From: Mycolicibacterium moriokaense
GTDB taxonomy: Bacteria > Actinomycetota > Actinomycetes > Mycobacteriales > Mycobacteriaceae
Length of the DNA: 64,000 nucleotides
Direction of reading: 5' to 3'
Assembly (NCBI RefSeq): GCF_003347205.1
Contig: NZ_QQBJ01000006.1
Coordinates: forward strand, 62,001-126,000
The notes beneath the pieces are model-generated. The model worked only from the letters and a program-made list of their open reading frames with translations. It was not told the DNA's origin and ran no database searches. Shown here piece by piece: positions 33,217-41,527 of the stretch (positions are counted from its first letter, which is position 1; every line of letters starts with the position of its first letter). A program made the position numbers and the translations under genes.

Positions 33217-34306
33217 CGTTGGGCAGATCTCCTGGTTGCGGAATGCCGTTGACCGGGAACGGAATCTCGGCTCGCGGTCCGGCGTTGTCCGGCGGCTGGC
33301 CGGCGTCGATGCCGCGGCGGAATCCGAAGGCATAGTCCAGGAACGGCTGCAGCAGCTGTGCGGGCTGGATATTGGGCACCAGCGCGTTGTAGTAGGCGCC
33401 GTTGGACACGATTTCGCCCTGTGTCACATAGTATTTGACAACTCCGGGCAGCATCTTGTTCAGGTTGTCGCGGTTCTTTTCCAGCATCGCGGTCACCGCG
33501 TTGAGATGCTCCAGCGCCGGGGCCAACTTCGCCTCGTTGTCGGCCACCACGCCGGTCAGCGCCTTCGACACCGCCGATGTGTTGGCCAGCAGGCTGGTGA
33601 TCGCGTAGCGCCGCTCGTTGAGGACCCCAAGCAGGTCGTTGGCATTGAGAATCAGCGTGTTCACCTGCTGGCTGCGTTCGGAGAGGATGCCGGTGACGTC
33701 GCCGGCGGTTTTCAGCAGCGCCGCCAGGCTCTCGTTGCGGCTGTTCAACGACCGCGACACCCGCGACAGGCCGTCGAAGGTGGGGCCCAGTTGCGGAGAG
33801 ATCTGGTTGAGCGTCTCGGCCAGGGTGTCCAACGACTGGTTGAGCGTGTCGGTGTCGGTCCCGGCGGTGTTGGTGGTGAGGTCGCCGAGCGCGTCGGTCA
33901 GCGAATACGGCGACGACGTGCGCGAGGTCGGAATGGGCTGGCGGGGGTCGAGCGTGCCACTGCCCGCCGACTCCAGCGCGAGCACGCGCTCACCGAGGAG
34001 CGTCCCCGTCTGAATGTGCGCGGTGGTGTCCGACCCCAGGGCGTACTTGCCCCCGATGGTGAAGTTGACCAGCGCGTCACCGTTCTGCAGTGAAACCTTG
34101 TCCACCGAACCGACTTTGATGCCGGAGACGGTCACGTCGTTGCCCTGCGCCAGGCCACCGGCCTCGGTGAACAGCGCCTGGTAGCGGATGGCGGTCGCCC
34201 ACTGCGCGAGCCGCTCGGGTTGCAGACCGATGGCGATGACGAGGATGGCCAGGACAACGCCGATGAAGCCCGCCCTGATGAGTTTGGAGCCGCGGTACTT
34301 GTTCAT
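33188..34306 (-). CDS. MceC subunit
   Basis: 372 residues. Anchor GFIGVVLAILVIAIGL, MCE domain with GLAQGNDVTVSGIKVGSVDK, helical region with NANDLLGVLNERRYAI and LLPGVVKYYVTQ, and a short Pro/Gly tail. The ATG at 34306 follows directly on the mceB TAA; AAGGA lies within the end of mceB. Confidence 0.92.
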   Translation of the reverse strand: MNKYRGSKLIRAGFIGVVLAILVIAIGLQPERLAQWATAIRYQALFTEAGGLAQGNDVTVSGIKVGSVDKVSLQNGDALVNFTIGGKYALGSDTTAHIQTGTLLGERVLALESAGSGTLDPRQPIPTSRTSSPYSLTDALGDLTTNTAGTDTDTLNQSLDTLAETLNQISPQLGPTFDGLSRVSRSLNSRNESLAALLKTAGDVTGILSERSQQVNTLILNANDLLGVLNERRYAITSLLANTSAVSKALTGVVADNEAKLAPALEHLNAVTAMLEKNRDNLNKMLPGVVKYYVTQGEIVSNGAYYNALVPNIQPAQLLQPFLDYAFGFRRGIDAGQPPDNAGPRAEIPFPVNGIPQPGDLPNDGDPGEPQP

Positions 34307-35332
34307 TTACGGGTCCTTGCACCTTCCCGTCTCCTGCTTGATCCACGGGAACACCACGGTGCGGCCCTGAAGATCGCTGGCGCGGAAGCTGATTCCGCAG
34401 ATGTAATACGGGAAGAACGCGCCGTAGGAGCCGACTCGCGCCAGCTTGCGGTAGATCTCGGGCAGCCGCTGGATGGTGGCGTCCAGGGTTTCCTTGTTCG
34501 TATCGACCAGAGGTGCCAGCCGGTGCAGCGACTCGATGGTGCCCGCCAGTGGCTGACGTCCGCGGCCGAGCAGGTCCGCCAGCGATGCCGTGCCGTTGTC
34601 CAGCGACTGGATCGCCGTGCCGATGGGATCGCGGTCCGCCGACAATCCCTGCACCAGTTTGTCGAGGCGGTCGATGGCACCGGAGAACTCATCGCCGTCT
34701 TTGGACAGCGTGTCCAGGACCGTGCTCAACTGGTCGATCAACTGCTCGATCACCTGGTTGTTGTCCGCGAGAGCGTTGGTGAACGAGGACGTCTTCGAAA
34801 ACAGCGAATCCAGCGTCCCCCCTTGCCCTTGCAGGATCTGAATGAGCGAGGAGGTCAACCCGTTGACGTCTTGTGGGTTCAGACCCTGGATCACCGGTTT
34901 GAGCCCACCGAGCAGCAGGTCGAGATCCAGCGCCGGCGCCGTGCGGTCCCGCGGTATCTGGGAACCGGGCGGCAGCAGCTTGGTCGAGTCCGGGCCGTCG
35001 ACCAGTTCGAGGTAGCGGTCACCGACCAGGTTGAGATAGCGGACCGCGGCCTTGGTGCCGGTGGTCAGCTTGATGCTGCGGTCGGCGTCGAAGTCGACGA
35101 CGACGTCGCGGTTCGGCTGCAGCGACACATCCTTGACCGTGCCGACCCGGATGCCCGCGATCCGCACCGTGTCGCCCGATTTCAGCCGCGACGCATCGGC
35201 GAAGACCGCCGAATACCCGTTCGTTGCACCGGTTCTCGTCTGGTTGAAGACCAGGAACAGGAACGCGGTCAGCACCGCCATGATCACCCCGAAGATGGTG
35301 AACTTGATGAGCGTGCCCGTTGACCGCGTCAT
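34307..35332 (-). CDS. MceB subunit
   Basis: 341 residues from the ATG at 35332, which overlaps the mceA stop (ATGA). Anchor KFTIFGVIMAVLTAFLFLVF, MCE domain with LKSGDTVRIAGIRVGTVKDV and LVGDRYLELVDG, helical region ending in YYICGISFRASDLQGR, a typical MceB C-terminus. An in-frame extension to 35392 is inside mceA and is rejected. Confidence 0.92.
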   Translation of the reverse strand: MTRSTGTLIKFTIFGVIMAVLTAFLFLVFNQTRTGATNGYSAVFADASRLKSGDTVRIAGIRVGTVKDVSLQPNRDVVVDFDADRSIKLTTGTKAAVRYLNLVGDRYLELVDGPDSTKLLPPGSQIPRDRTAPALDLDLLLGGLKPVIQGLNPQDVNGLTSSLIQILQGQGGTLDSLFSKTSSFTNALADNNQVIEQLIDQLSTVLDTLSKDGDEFSGAIDRLDKLVQGLSADRDPIGTAIQSLDNGTASLADLLGRGRQPLAGTIESLHRLAPLVDTNKETLDATIQRLPEIYRKLARVGSYGAFFPYYICGISFRASDLQGRTVVFPWIKQETGRCKDP

Positions 35333-36525
35333 CCCGGCTGTCCGATCTGTCCGGTGTTGCGCGGCGGCCCGTCCAGCGGCCCGAACAGCCACTGCTTGAG
35401 CGCATCGGAGTTCAGCAGGATGCCCTGGTTTCCGTACTTGGACGGGTTGGAGCCGATGTCGCTGACGATGAACGGCGACCGGAATCCGGCGGGCAACTCA
35501 GGCAAACCCAGTTCCTTGCAGTAGTCGCGACCGCCGCTGGTGGCGGCAACCTTCGGCAAGTCGCCGGGATAGCGATAACGCTCGACGCCCAGGGTCAGGC
35601 CGGACGACGTCATGATGCCTCCGTACTGCGGTGGCGATTTCGCGAAGGGCACCAGGCCGCCGATGCCGCAGTACAGCGACTGCCGGTACTCGTCGAGCAG
35701 GCTGAGCGTGGGAACCAGCACGTGGGCGACATTGGCGAGGCCCTGCTCGTTGGCACCCACGACGTCGTTGCCGATGTCGGCCAGGCCGGTGGCGCTGACC
35801 AGGAATGCGTCCAGGTTCTGCTGCTGGTCGACGAGCGTGTTGCTGATCCGGGTGGTGCTTTTCACCGTGGACAGCAGATCCGGTGCGGCGTCGCCGTAGG
35901 CGGTGAAGGCCGGCACCGAGGCCTCGATGTCGTGCGCGAGGTTCGGCAAGCTGGGCTCGATCTTGGCCAACAGCGCGTTGAAGTCGACCAGCGTCTGACC
36001 GAACTTCTCGCCGCGGCCGTTGAACGCCGTGGAGATCGCGCCGAGGGTCTCGTTCAGCTTTGCCGGGTCGATCTTGTCCAGGACGTTGACGAGCTGCTGG
36101 AAGACGGTGTTGACCTCGACCATCACGTGCTGGGCCTGGATCACCTGCCCTGCGTGCAGTCGTTCCGACGACGGGTTTTCGGGCTCGACCAGTGAGACGT
36201 ATTTGGCGCCGAAAACCGTTGAGGATTCGATGTCGACACCCACGTTGGAGGGAATCAGGTGCAGCTGAGAGGGGTCCATCGCCAGGTGGATCGCGGCTTG
36301 TCCGTCCGGCTTCGTCTCGATGGACGCGACCTTGCCGACCTGCACCCCGCGCATCTTGACCTTGGCGTCGGGGTTCATCACCAGGCCGGCGCGATCCGAG
36401 ATCACCGTCACCGGCTCGGTCGGGGTGAAGCTGCCCCGGAACAGCGCCACGGCCAAGGCGATGATCAACGCGAGCGCCACCACGAGGCCCACTCCCGCAA
36501 GGGGCCGCGCCGCACTACCTCTCAT
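35329..36525 (-). CDS. MceA subunit
   Basis: 398 residues. Anchor VGLVVALALIIALAVALF, MCE domain with DRAGLVMNPDAKVKMRGVQV and VFGAKYVSLVEP, then the helical region typical of MceA (NTVFQQLVNVLDKIDPAKLN and LNETLGAISTAFNGRGEK), with two cysteines (SLYCGIGG, DYCKELG). It lies 14 bases after yrbEB and begins the six-gene mce set. Confidence 0.92.
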   Translation of the reverse strand: MRGSAARPLAGVGLVVALALIIALAVALFRGSFTPTEPVTVISDRAGLVMNPDAKVKMRGVQVGKVASIETKPDGQAAIHLAMDPSQLHLIPSNVGVDIESSTVFGAKYVSLVEPENPSSERLHAGQVIQAQHVMVEVNTVFQQLVNVLDKIDPAKLNETLGAISTAFNGRGEKFGQTLVDFNALLAKIEPSLPNLAHDIEASVPAFTAYGDAAPDLLSTVKSTTRISNTLVDQQQNLDAFLVSATGLADIGNDVVGANEQGLANVAHVLVPTLSLLDEYRQSLYCGIGGLVPFAKSPPQYGGIMTSSGLTLGVERYRYPGDLPKVAATSGGRDYCKELGLPELPAGFRSPFIVSDIGSNPSKYGNQGILLNSDALKQWLFGPLDGPPRNTGQIGQPG

Positions 36526-36539
36526 CGACTGCTATCCCC

Positions 36540-37385
36540 TTATCCGGACAGGTTGAAGTTGCCGTTGGAACCGTAGATGGCAAGGGAGACCAGCAGGGTC
36601 ACCGACACGACCACGACCAGGCTGGTGCGTACCGCGTTACCGACCGCGACACCCACGCCCGAGGGGCCGCCGGTGGCGAAGTAGCCGTAGTAGGTATGGA
36701 TCAACAAGATGGTGATCGCCATCAACACCGCCTGCAGAAACGACCACAACAAATCGATCGGGTTCAAAAACGTGTTGAAGTAATGGTCGTACAGCCCGCC
36801 GGACTGACCGAACAACACCACCGTGGTGAACTGCGACGCCAAAAAGCTCAAGATCACCGCGATCGAGTACAGCGGGGTGATCGCGATCATGCCCGCCACG
36901 ATCCGCGTCGACACCAGGTATTCGACCGGGCGGATCGCCATCGACTCCAGCGCGTCGATCTCCTCGTTGATCCGCATCGCGCCCAGCTGCGCGGTCACCC
37001 CGGCACCGAACGTGGCCGCCAACCCGATCCCGGCCACCACCGGCGCACTGATCCGCACGTTGATGAACGCCGCCAAAAACCCGGTCAGCGCCTCGATCCC
37101 GATATTGCCCAGCGACGAATAGCCCTGCACCGCCAACGTGCCACCGGCGGCCAACGTCAAGAACCCGACGATCACCACGGTGCCGCCGATCATCGCCAAC
37201 GTGCCCGCACCCATCGAGATCTCGGCGATCAGCCGCACGATCTCCTTACGGAAATGCACCGTGGCGTGCGGCACCCCGCCCAGTGCCTTGCCGTAGAAGA
37301 TGACCTGATCGCCGATCTTGGAGAAGAAGTCGACCGGACGCCGCGCCTCGCGGAACACCCGCGGATAGGTGGCCTTCAATGCCAT
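36540..37385 (-). CDS. YrbEB, integral membrane permease of the Mce system
   Basis: 281 residues, MlaE-family permease with about six helices; signature IGLAATFGAGVTAQLGAM followed by RINEEIDALESMAI, the EExDAL motif that contacts the ATPase. It works with YrbEA and an unlinked MceG-type ATPase (none is seen in this window). GGGGGAG precedes the ATG. Codon choice is richer in TTG, GGT and GTG than in the neighbouring mce genes. Confidence 0.93.
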   Translation of the reverse strand: MALKATYPRVFREARRPVDFFSKIGDQVIFYGKALGGVPHATVHFRKEIVRLIAEISMGAGTLAMIGGTVVIVGFLTLAAGGTLAVQGYSSLGNIGIEALTGFLAAFINVRISAPVVAGIGLAATFGAGVTAQLGAMRINEEIDALESMAIRPVEYLVSTRIVAGMIAITPLYSIAVILSFLASQFTTVVLFGQSGGLYDHYFNTFLNPIDLLWSFLQAVLMAITILLIHTYYGYFATGGPSGVGVAVGNAVRTSLVVVVSVTLLVSLAIYGSNGNFNLSG

Positions 37386-37401
37386 TGCGTGCTCCCCCGC
37401 C

Positions 37402-38199
37402 CTAGCCCGTGGTCATCCGGATACCGATCGCCGTGACGATCACATTGATCACGAACAGCGCCATGAACGCATACACCACCGTCTCGTTGACCGCGTTGCC
37501 CACCGCCTTGGCCCCACCACCGGTGATCGTCAACCCGCGATAACACGCCACCAGCCCCGCGATCAGACCGAACAGCGCCGCCTTCACACACGAGATGATC
37601 ACCTCGGGCACCCCGGTCAACAGCGTGATCCCCGCCGCGAACGCCCCCGGGTTCACATCCTGGATGAACACCGAGAACGAGTAGCCGCCGATGATCCCGA
37701 TGATCACCACCAGGCTGTTCAGCAACAACGCCACCAGACCCGACGCCAGGAAACGCGGGGTCACCAACCGCTGCACCGGGTTGATGCCCAACACCTCCAT
37801 CGCGTCGATCTCCTCACGGATCGTGCGCGACCCCAAATCGGCGCACATCGCCGTCGACCCCGCCCCGGCCACGATCAACACCGTCACCAACGGACCGATC
37901 TGAGTCACCGCACCAAACGCCGCACCCGCACCCGACAAATCCGCGGCACCCAACTCCCGCAACAAAATATTCAGCGTGAAACTCACCAACACCGTGAACG
38001 GGATCGCCACCAACAATGTCGGCGCCAACGACACCCGCGTGATGAACCAACACTGCTCCAAAAACTCACGCCACTGAAACGGCCGTTTGAAGGTGAACAG
38101 CAACGCATCCTTGCTCATCGCGAACAACCCACCAACAGCCTGCATCGGCCCCGACAGGTTCTTGCCGAGCGTGACACCTGGCGACCATCTATCTGCCAT
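37402..38199 (-). CDS. YrbEA, integral membrane permease of the Mce system
   Basis: 265 residues, MlaE family. Signature IVAGAGSTAMCADLGSRTI followed by REEIDAMEVLGINPVQRLV. It is the partner of YrbEB, 16 bases upstream of it. GGAAGGA precedes the ATG, and the first codons overlap the end of the small gene at 38189. Leucine is written mainly TTG and glycine often GGT, unlike the CTG/GGC style of the surrounding genes. Confidence 0.93.
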   Translation of the reverse strand: MADRWSPGVTLGKNLSGPMQAVGGLFAMSKDALLFTFKRPFQWREFLEQCWFITRVSLAPTLLVAIPFTVLVSFTLNILLRELGAADLSGAGAAFGAVTQIGPLVTVLIVAGAGSTAMCADLGSRTIREEIDAMEVLGINPVQRLVTPRFLASGLVALLLNSLVVIIGIIGGYSFSVFIQDVNPGAFAAGITLLTGVPEVIISCVKAALFGLIAGLVACYRGLTITGGGAKAVGNAVNETVVYAFMALFVINVIVTAIGIRMTTG

Positions 38200-38578
38200 G
38201 GGCGATCGGTCCTTCCAGAGTCGTGACCGCGGATGCTCGCGTCGGCGCGGCGGCCGTCACGGACTGGGCGGCGACGGATACCACCGGCGGGTGGCCCTCG
38301 GCCGTCCCTGCGCCGCTGGTGTGTACCGGCAATCGGCCGCCGATGGTCGTAACCTCCGCCTCTAACTGCGCGTGTCCGCCGAACCGCTCGGCGAAGCCTA
38401 GATCTTCATAGCGGATGAATTCGACGCCGGTGAAAGAATCGTGAACTTCCGTCACAGCGCCCCACGTCGGCAGCCTGTCTGACGGCGGTGCCGCAGCGGC
38501 CGTCCCGACGCCCACTGCGCGATGTCGGGAGGTGTCCCGACACCGCGAGTCGGTGTCGATCGTGGCGACGTGGGCCAT
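38189..38578 (-). CDS. Unknown small protein between the CaiB-type gene and yrbEA
   Basis: 129 residues, no recognised domain. Support for a real gene: AGAAGGA six bases before the ATG, a position 15 bases after the CaiB-type stop, an 11-base overlap with yrbEA, and GC-rich third codon positions. The sequence has an acidic/aromatic middle (GAVTEVHDSFTGVEFIRYED) and an Ala/Thr/Val-rich tail; no signal peptide is obvious. It could be a small accessory factor of this mce operon, or a decayed gene. Confidence 0.5.
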   Translation of the reverse strand: MAHVATIDTDSRCRDTSRHRAVGVGTAAAAPPSDRLPTWGAVTEVHDSFTGVEFIRYEDLGFAERFGGHAQLEAEVTTIGGRLPVHTSGAGTAEGHPPVVSVAAQSVTAAAPTRASAVTTLEGPIAHGR

Positions 38579-38593
38579 GCGGTCCTTCTCGAT

Positions 38594-39805
38594 CTAGGTG
38601 ACGGCGCCGGCCGTCTTGAGTTCGATGATGCGGTCCCAATCCAGACCGAGTTCCAGCAAGATCTCGTCAGTTTGCTCTGCGAAGGCCGGCGCGGGACCGG
38701 ATTGGGGTGCGGCGACATCGAACTGCACCGGATTCGCGACCAATTCGAGCTCGCCGGCTTGGACAAGATATTCGTTGGCGCGGATCTGCGCATCCTCGGC
38801 GGCCTGCAGCGTGTCCTGCACCGGCGCCCATGGCCCGAGCAGGGTTGCGAACCGTTCGCTCCACTCGGCCAGCGGCCGCTTCGACATCGCCTCGGTGAGT
38901 ATCTCGGTGGCCGCGGCCGTGTTCTCGGCGATCGACTCGGCGGTCGCGAACCGGGGGTCCTCGGCGAGGTCCTCGAGGTCCATGTGGTTGCAGACATCGG
39001 CCCAGAACTTGGTCGGCTGCATCATCACGAAGGAGATGTAGCGGTCGTCGGCGGTCGGGTACAGGCCTACCAGCGGATTGATGGGTGAGCCGTGCACGCC
39101 GGGCGGGAACGCCTCCATGCGCTCGCCGAGGTGCTTGGTCAGCGCCACGGTGTGCCCCATCGACCAGAACCCGCTGCCCAGCAGGGAGACGTCGACCACC
39201 GACGGCTCGCCGGTGCGCTCCCGCTTGAGCAGCGCGGCGGCGATGCCGCCCGCGAGGTTCGTGCCGCTGATGGTGTCGCCGTAAGCGGGTCCCGGCGGGC
39301 CGATCATTCCCGGCATGCCGGGCGGAGTGATGGTCGCGGCGGTGCCCGCACGACACCAGAACGCGGTCATGTCGTAGCCGCCCTTGACCGACTCCTCGCC
39401 GCGCGGGCCGAGCGCGCTGCCCCTGGCGTAGACGATCTTGGGGTTGACGGCGCGGATGTCGTCGACGTCGATGCCGAACTTCTTTCGGTGCCCCGGCAGG
39501 AAGCTGGTCAGGAACACATCGGCGCGCTTGGCGAGTTCCAGAAGGACTTCGCGGCCCTCGGGCACCGACATGTCGAGGCCGATGCTTCGTTTGTTGCGGT
39601 TGGCGTGCTCGATGTTCGGGTTGGGGTCGCCCTCGACCCGCAGCAGGCCGGTCTGCCGAAGCCCGCGCTGCGGGTCGCCGGTGACGGCGTGCTCGACCTT
39701 GATGACGTCAGCGCCCCACTCGGTGAGCACCGCGCCCGCCGAGGGCACGAAGCCGTACATGGCTACTTCCAGGACGCGGATCCCCTCCAAGGGAGCGCTG
39801 CTCAT
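38594..39805 (-). CDS. CaiB/BaiF-family CoA-transferase-like protein
   Basis: 403 residues, full length for the class III CoA-transferase fold: LEGIRVLEVAMYGFVPSAGA, the segment GADVIKVEHAVTGDP, NKRSIGLDMSVPEGREVL. At the position of the catalytic aspartate (pattern VDVSLxD) it reads VDVSLLG, so the acyl-anhydride-forming residue is missing. It may bind acyl-CoA without transfer, or use another residue. The ATG overlaps the aldehyde dehydrogenase stop (ATGA), and the gene continues into the mce operon. Confidence 0.85.
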   Translation of the reverse strand: MSSAPLEGIRVLEVAMYGFVPSAGAVLTEWGADVIKVEHAVTGDPQRGLRQTGLLRVEGDPNPNIEHANRNKRSIGLDMSVPEGREVLLELAKRADVFLTSFLPGHRKKFGIDVDDIRAVNPKIVYARGSALGPRGEESVKGGYDMTAFWCRAGTAATITPPGMPGMIGPPGPAYGDTISGTNLAGGIAAALLKRERTGEPSVVDVSLLGSGFWSMGHTVALTKHLGERMEAFPPGVHGSPINPLVGLYPTADDRYISFVMMQPTKFWADVCNHMDLEDLAEDPRFATAESIAENTAAATEILTEAMSKRPLAEWSERFATLLGPWAPVQDTLQAAEDAQIRANEYLVQAGELELVANPVQFDVAAPQSGPAPAFAEQTDEILLELGLDWDRIIELKTAGAVT

Positions 39806-41283
39806 GACACCACCGTCGCGATCGTCTTGCGCTCCAGGAACTCCTCGAGCCCGGCGGCGCCCATCTCCCGGCCGATGCCGGACTGCTTGTAGCCGCCGAA
39901 CGGGCTGTCCGGGCCGAAGAACATGCCGCCGTTGATCGACAGGGTCCCGGTGCGGACGCGCCGGGCCACGGCGACGGCGCGTTCCTCGCTGCCGAACACG
40001 GCACCGGACAGGCCGTAGATGGAGTTGTTGGCGATCCGCACGGCGTCGTCGTCGTCGGTGTAGCGGATGACGGCCAGCACCGGCCCGAAGACCTCGTGCT
40101 GGGCGATCTCGCTGTCGGGGTCGACGTCGGTGAGCAGCGTCGGCGCATAGAAGAAGCCGGGGCTGACCTTCTCGCCGCCGGTCACCAGCGTGGCGCCCGC
40201 CTCGACGGCGCGCTTGACCATGCCGTCCACCTTGTCGCGCTGCTTCTCGCTGATCAGCGGGCCGGTGTAGGTGCCCTCTTCGGCGGGGTTGCCGTAGCTG
40301 ACGACGCTGAAGTTGTTCTTCAACTTCTCGACGATCTCGTCGTGGTGCTCGGCGGGCACCAGGATGCGGGTGGTGATCGCGCAGCCCTGGCCGGAATGGC
40401 TGGCCGTCGCGAACGCGGTGAACAGCGCCGCCATGTCGAAGTCGCCGTCGTCGAGCACGATGGCCGCCGACTTCCCGCCGAGTTCGAGGAACACCTTTTT
40501 GCACGTCTCGCTGGCCGCGGCCATGATCGCGCGGCCGGTGGGGGTCGAGCCGGTGAAGGTGATCATGTCGACGTCGGGGCTGGTCGTCAGCGCGACACCG
40601 ACGGCGGGATCCGTTCCGGAGAGCACGTTGACCACGCCCGCGGGGATGTCGGTGTGTTCGGCGATCAACTCGCCGAGAGCAAGCGTGATCAGCGGAGTGT
40701 CCGGTGCGCCCTTGAGCACCACCGTGCAGCCCGCGGCCAGCGCGGGTGCGAGCTTGGCCAGCGCCAGCTGGGTCGGATAGTTGTAGGCGATGATCGCCGC
40801 CACCACGCCCGCGGCTTCCTTCTCCACCCAGCGGTGATGCTGCATGCCGTGACTCTCGGAGTTACCGAGGTCCTCGGTCAGCGGGTAGGTCTTCAACAGG
40901 TCCGCGTAGTAAGCCACGATCGCGATGGGCGCGTCGAGTTGGGCGCCCGCGCACATCGCCCGTGTCGCACCGACTTCCGCGACGGTCAGCTCGACCAGTT
41001 CGTCGCGATGCTCGATCAGGGCCGTGTGCAACTGCTCGAGGCAGCGGATCCGAAACTCCGTGTTGGTGGACCAGTCGCTGGTGTCGAAGGCCTTCCTGGC
41101 CGCGGCGACAGCGGCTTCGGCATCGGCGACGGTCGCGTCCGGGGCGTGGCCCACCACCTCCTCGGTGGCGGGGTTGATGGACGGGAATGTCGCTGGCGTC
41201 TCGACCAGAACTCCGTCGATCAGCATCCGCCGATCGGCGGCCGCCTCTGATGTGTCCCGCGAGATCGTCGACGCTTCCGTCAT
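39802..41283 (-). CDS. NAD(P)-dependent aldehyde dehydrogenase
   Basis: 493 residues from the ATG at 41283 (AGGGAG six bases upstream). ALDH signatures complete: the Rossmann loop FTGSTPTGRAIMAAA, catalytic Glu in LELGGKSAAIV, catalytic Cys in HSGQGCAITTR and the C-terminal EVFGPVLAVIRY and SPFGGYKQSGIGRE. It should oxidise an aldehyde to the acid. It is the first gene of the long transcript that continues into the yrbE/mce genes and faces the SDR/ferredoxin/P450 operon across 244 bases. Confidence 0.93.
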   Translation of the reverse strand: MTEASTISRDTSEAAADRRMLIDGVLVETPATFPSINPATEEVVGHAPDATVADAEAAVAAARKAFDTSDWSTNTEFRIRCLEQLHTALIEHRDELVELTVAEVGATRAMCAGAQLDAPIAIVAYYADLLKTYPLTEDLGNSESHGMQHHRWVEKEAAGVVAAIIAYNYPTQLALAKLAPALAAGCTVVLKGAPDTPLITLALGELIAEHTDIPAGVVNVLSGTDPAVGVALTTSPDVDMITFTGSTPTGRAIMAAASETCKKVFLELGGKSAAIVLDDGDFDMAALFTAFATASHSGQGCAITTRILVPAEHHDEIVEKLKNNFSVVSYGNPAEEGTYTGPLISEKQRDKVDGMVKRAVEAGATLVTGGEKVSPGFFYAPTLLTDVDPDSEIAQHEVFGPVLAVIRYTDDDDAVRIANNSIYGLSGAVFGSEERAVAVARRVRTGTLSINGGMFFGPDSPFGGYKQSGIGREMGAAGLEEFLERKTIATVVS

Positions 41284-41318
41284 CCACACTCCCTATGCGC
41301 GCTGCGATGTGATGGAAA

Positions 41319-41377
41319 CTTCATTCTCATCAGCTGCGAATCATACATTCGCGGCACGAGAACTCAAGAGAATGAAG
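41319..41377. promoter_or_regulatory. Divergent control region: inverted GAGAATGAAG pair
   Basis: CTTCATTCTC (41319-41328) and GAGAATGAAG (41368-41377) are perfect 10-base inverted copies, 39 bases apart. On the minus strand the first reads GAGAATGAAG, 39 bases before the aldehyde dehydrogenase ATG. It could let a dimeric regulator bridge two sites. Confidence 0.5.
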
Positions 41378-41466
41378 ATGGCCTAGTCATGTGCCCTGAT
41401 AACGGCGTCGAGGCAAAAACACATGCGACAATTCGACCTGGTTTGTCTTGCGATACTACAAGATGC

Positions 41467-41481
41467 GAGAGTACGGTTCTC
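41467..41481. promoter_or_regulatory. Weak GAGAAT-type palindrome before the SDR/ferredoxin/P450 operon
   Basis: GAGAGTACGGTTCTC resembles GAGAAT-N3-ATTCTC with one changed base in each arm. It is 46 bases upstream of the SDR start at 41528. Confidence 0.35.
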
Positions 41482-41527
41482 GTATTCGGAAAGGTTGATT
41501 CTTGATGGTTGAGACGGGCGCGCTGTC

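Noticed and set aside
28434-38199. Assignment of the mce operon as mce4 (cholesterol importer)
   Set aside because: The MceF start (MLTRFVRNQL) and C-terminal end resemble Mce1F more, and no cholesterol-ring or side-chain genes such as kstD, hsa or kshA are in the window. A tree is needed to name the group.
39806-40504. Upstream extension of the CaiB-type frame
   Set aside because: It is an out-of-frame shadow of the aldehyde dehydrogenase; the ATG at 39805 begins the family N-terminus.
2370-41481. Treating GAGAAT purely as a -10 box
   Set aside because: Kept as an alternative, but the perfect palindrome at 5284-5298 and matching bases beyond the hexamer are not explained by a -10 box alone.
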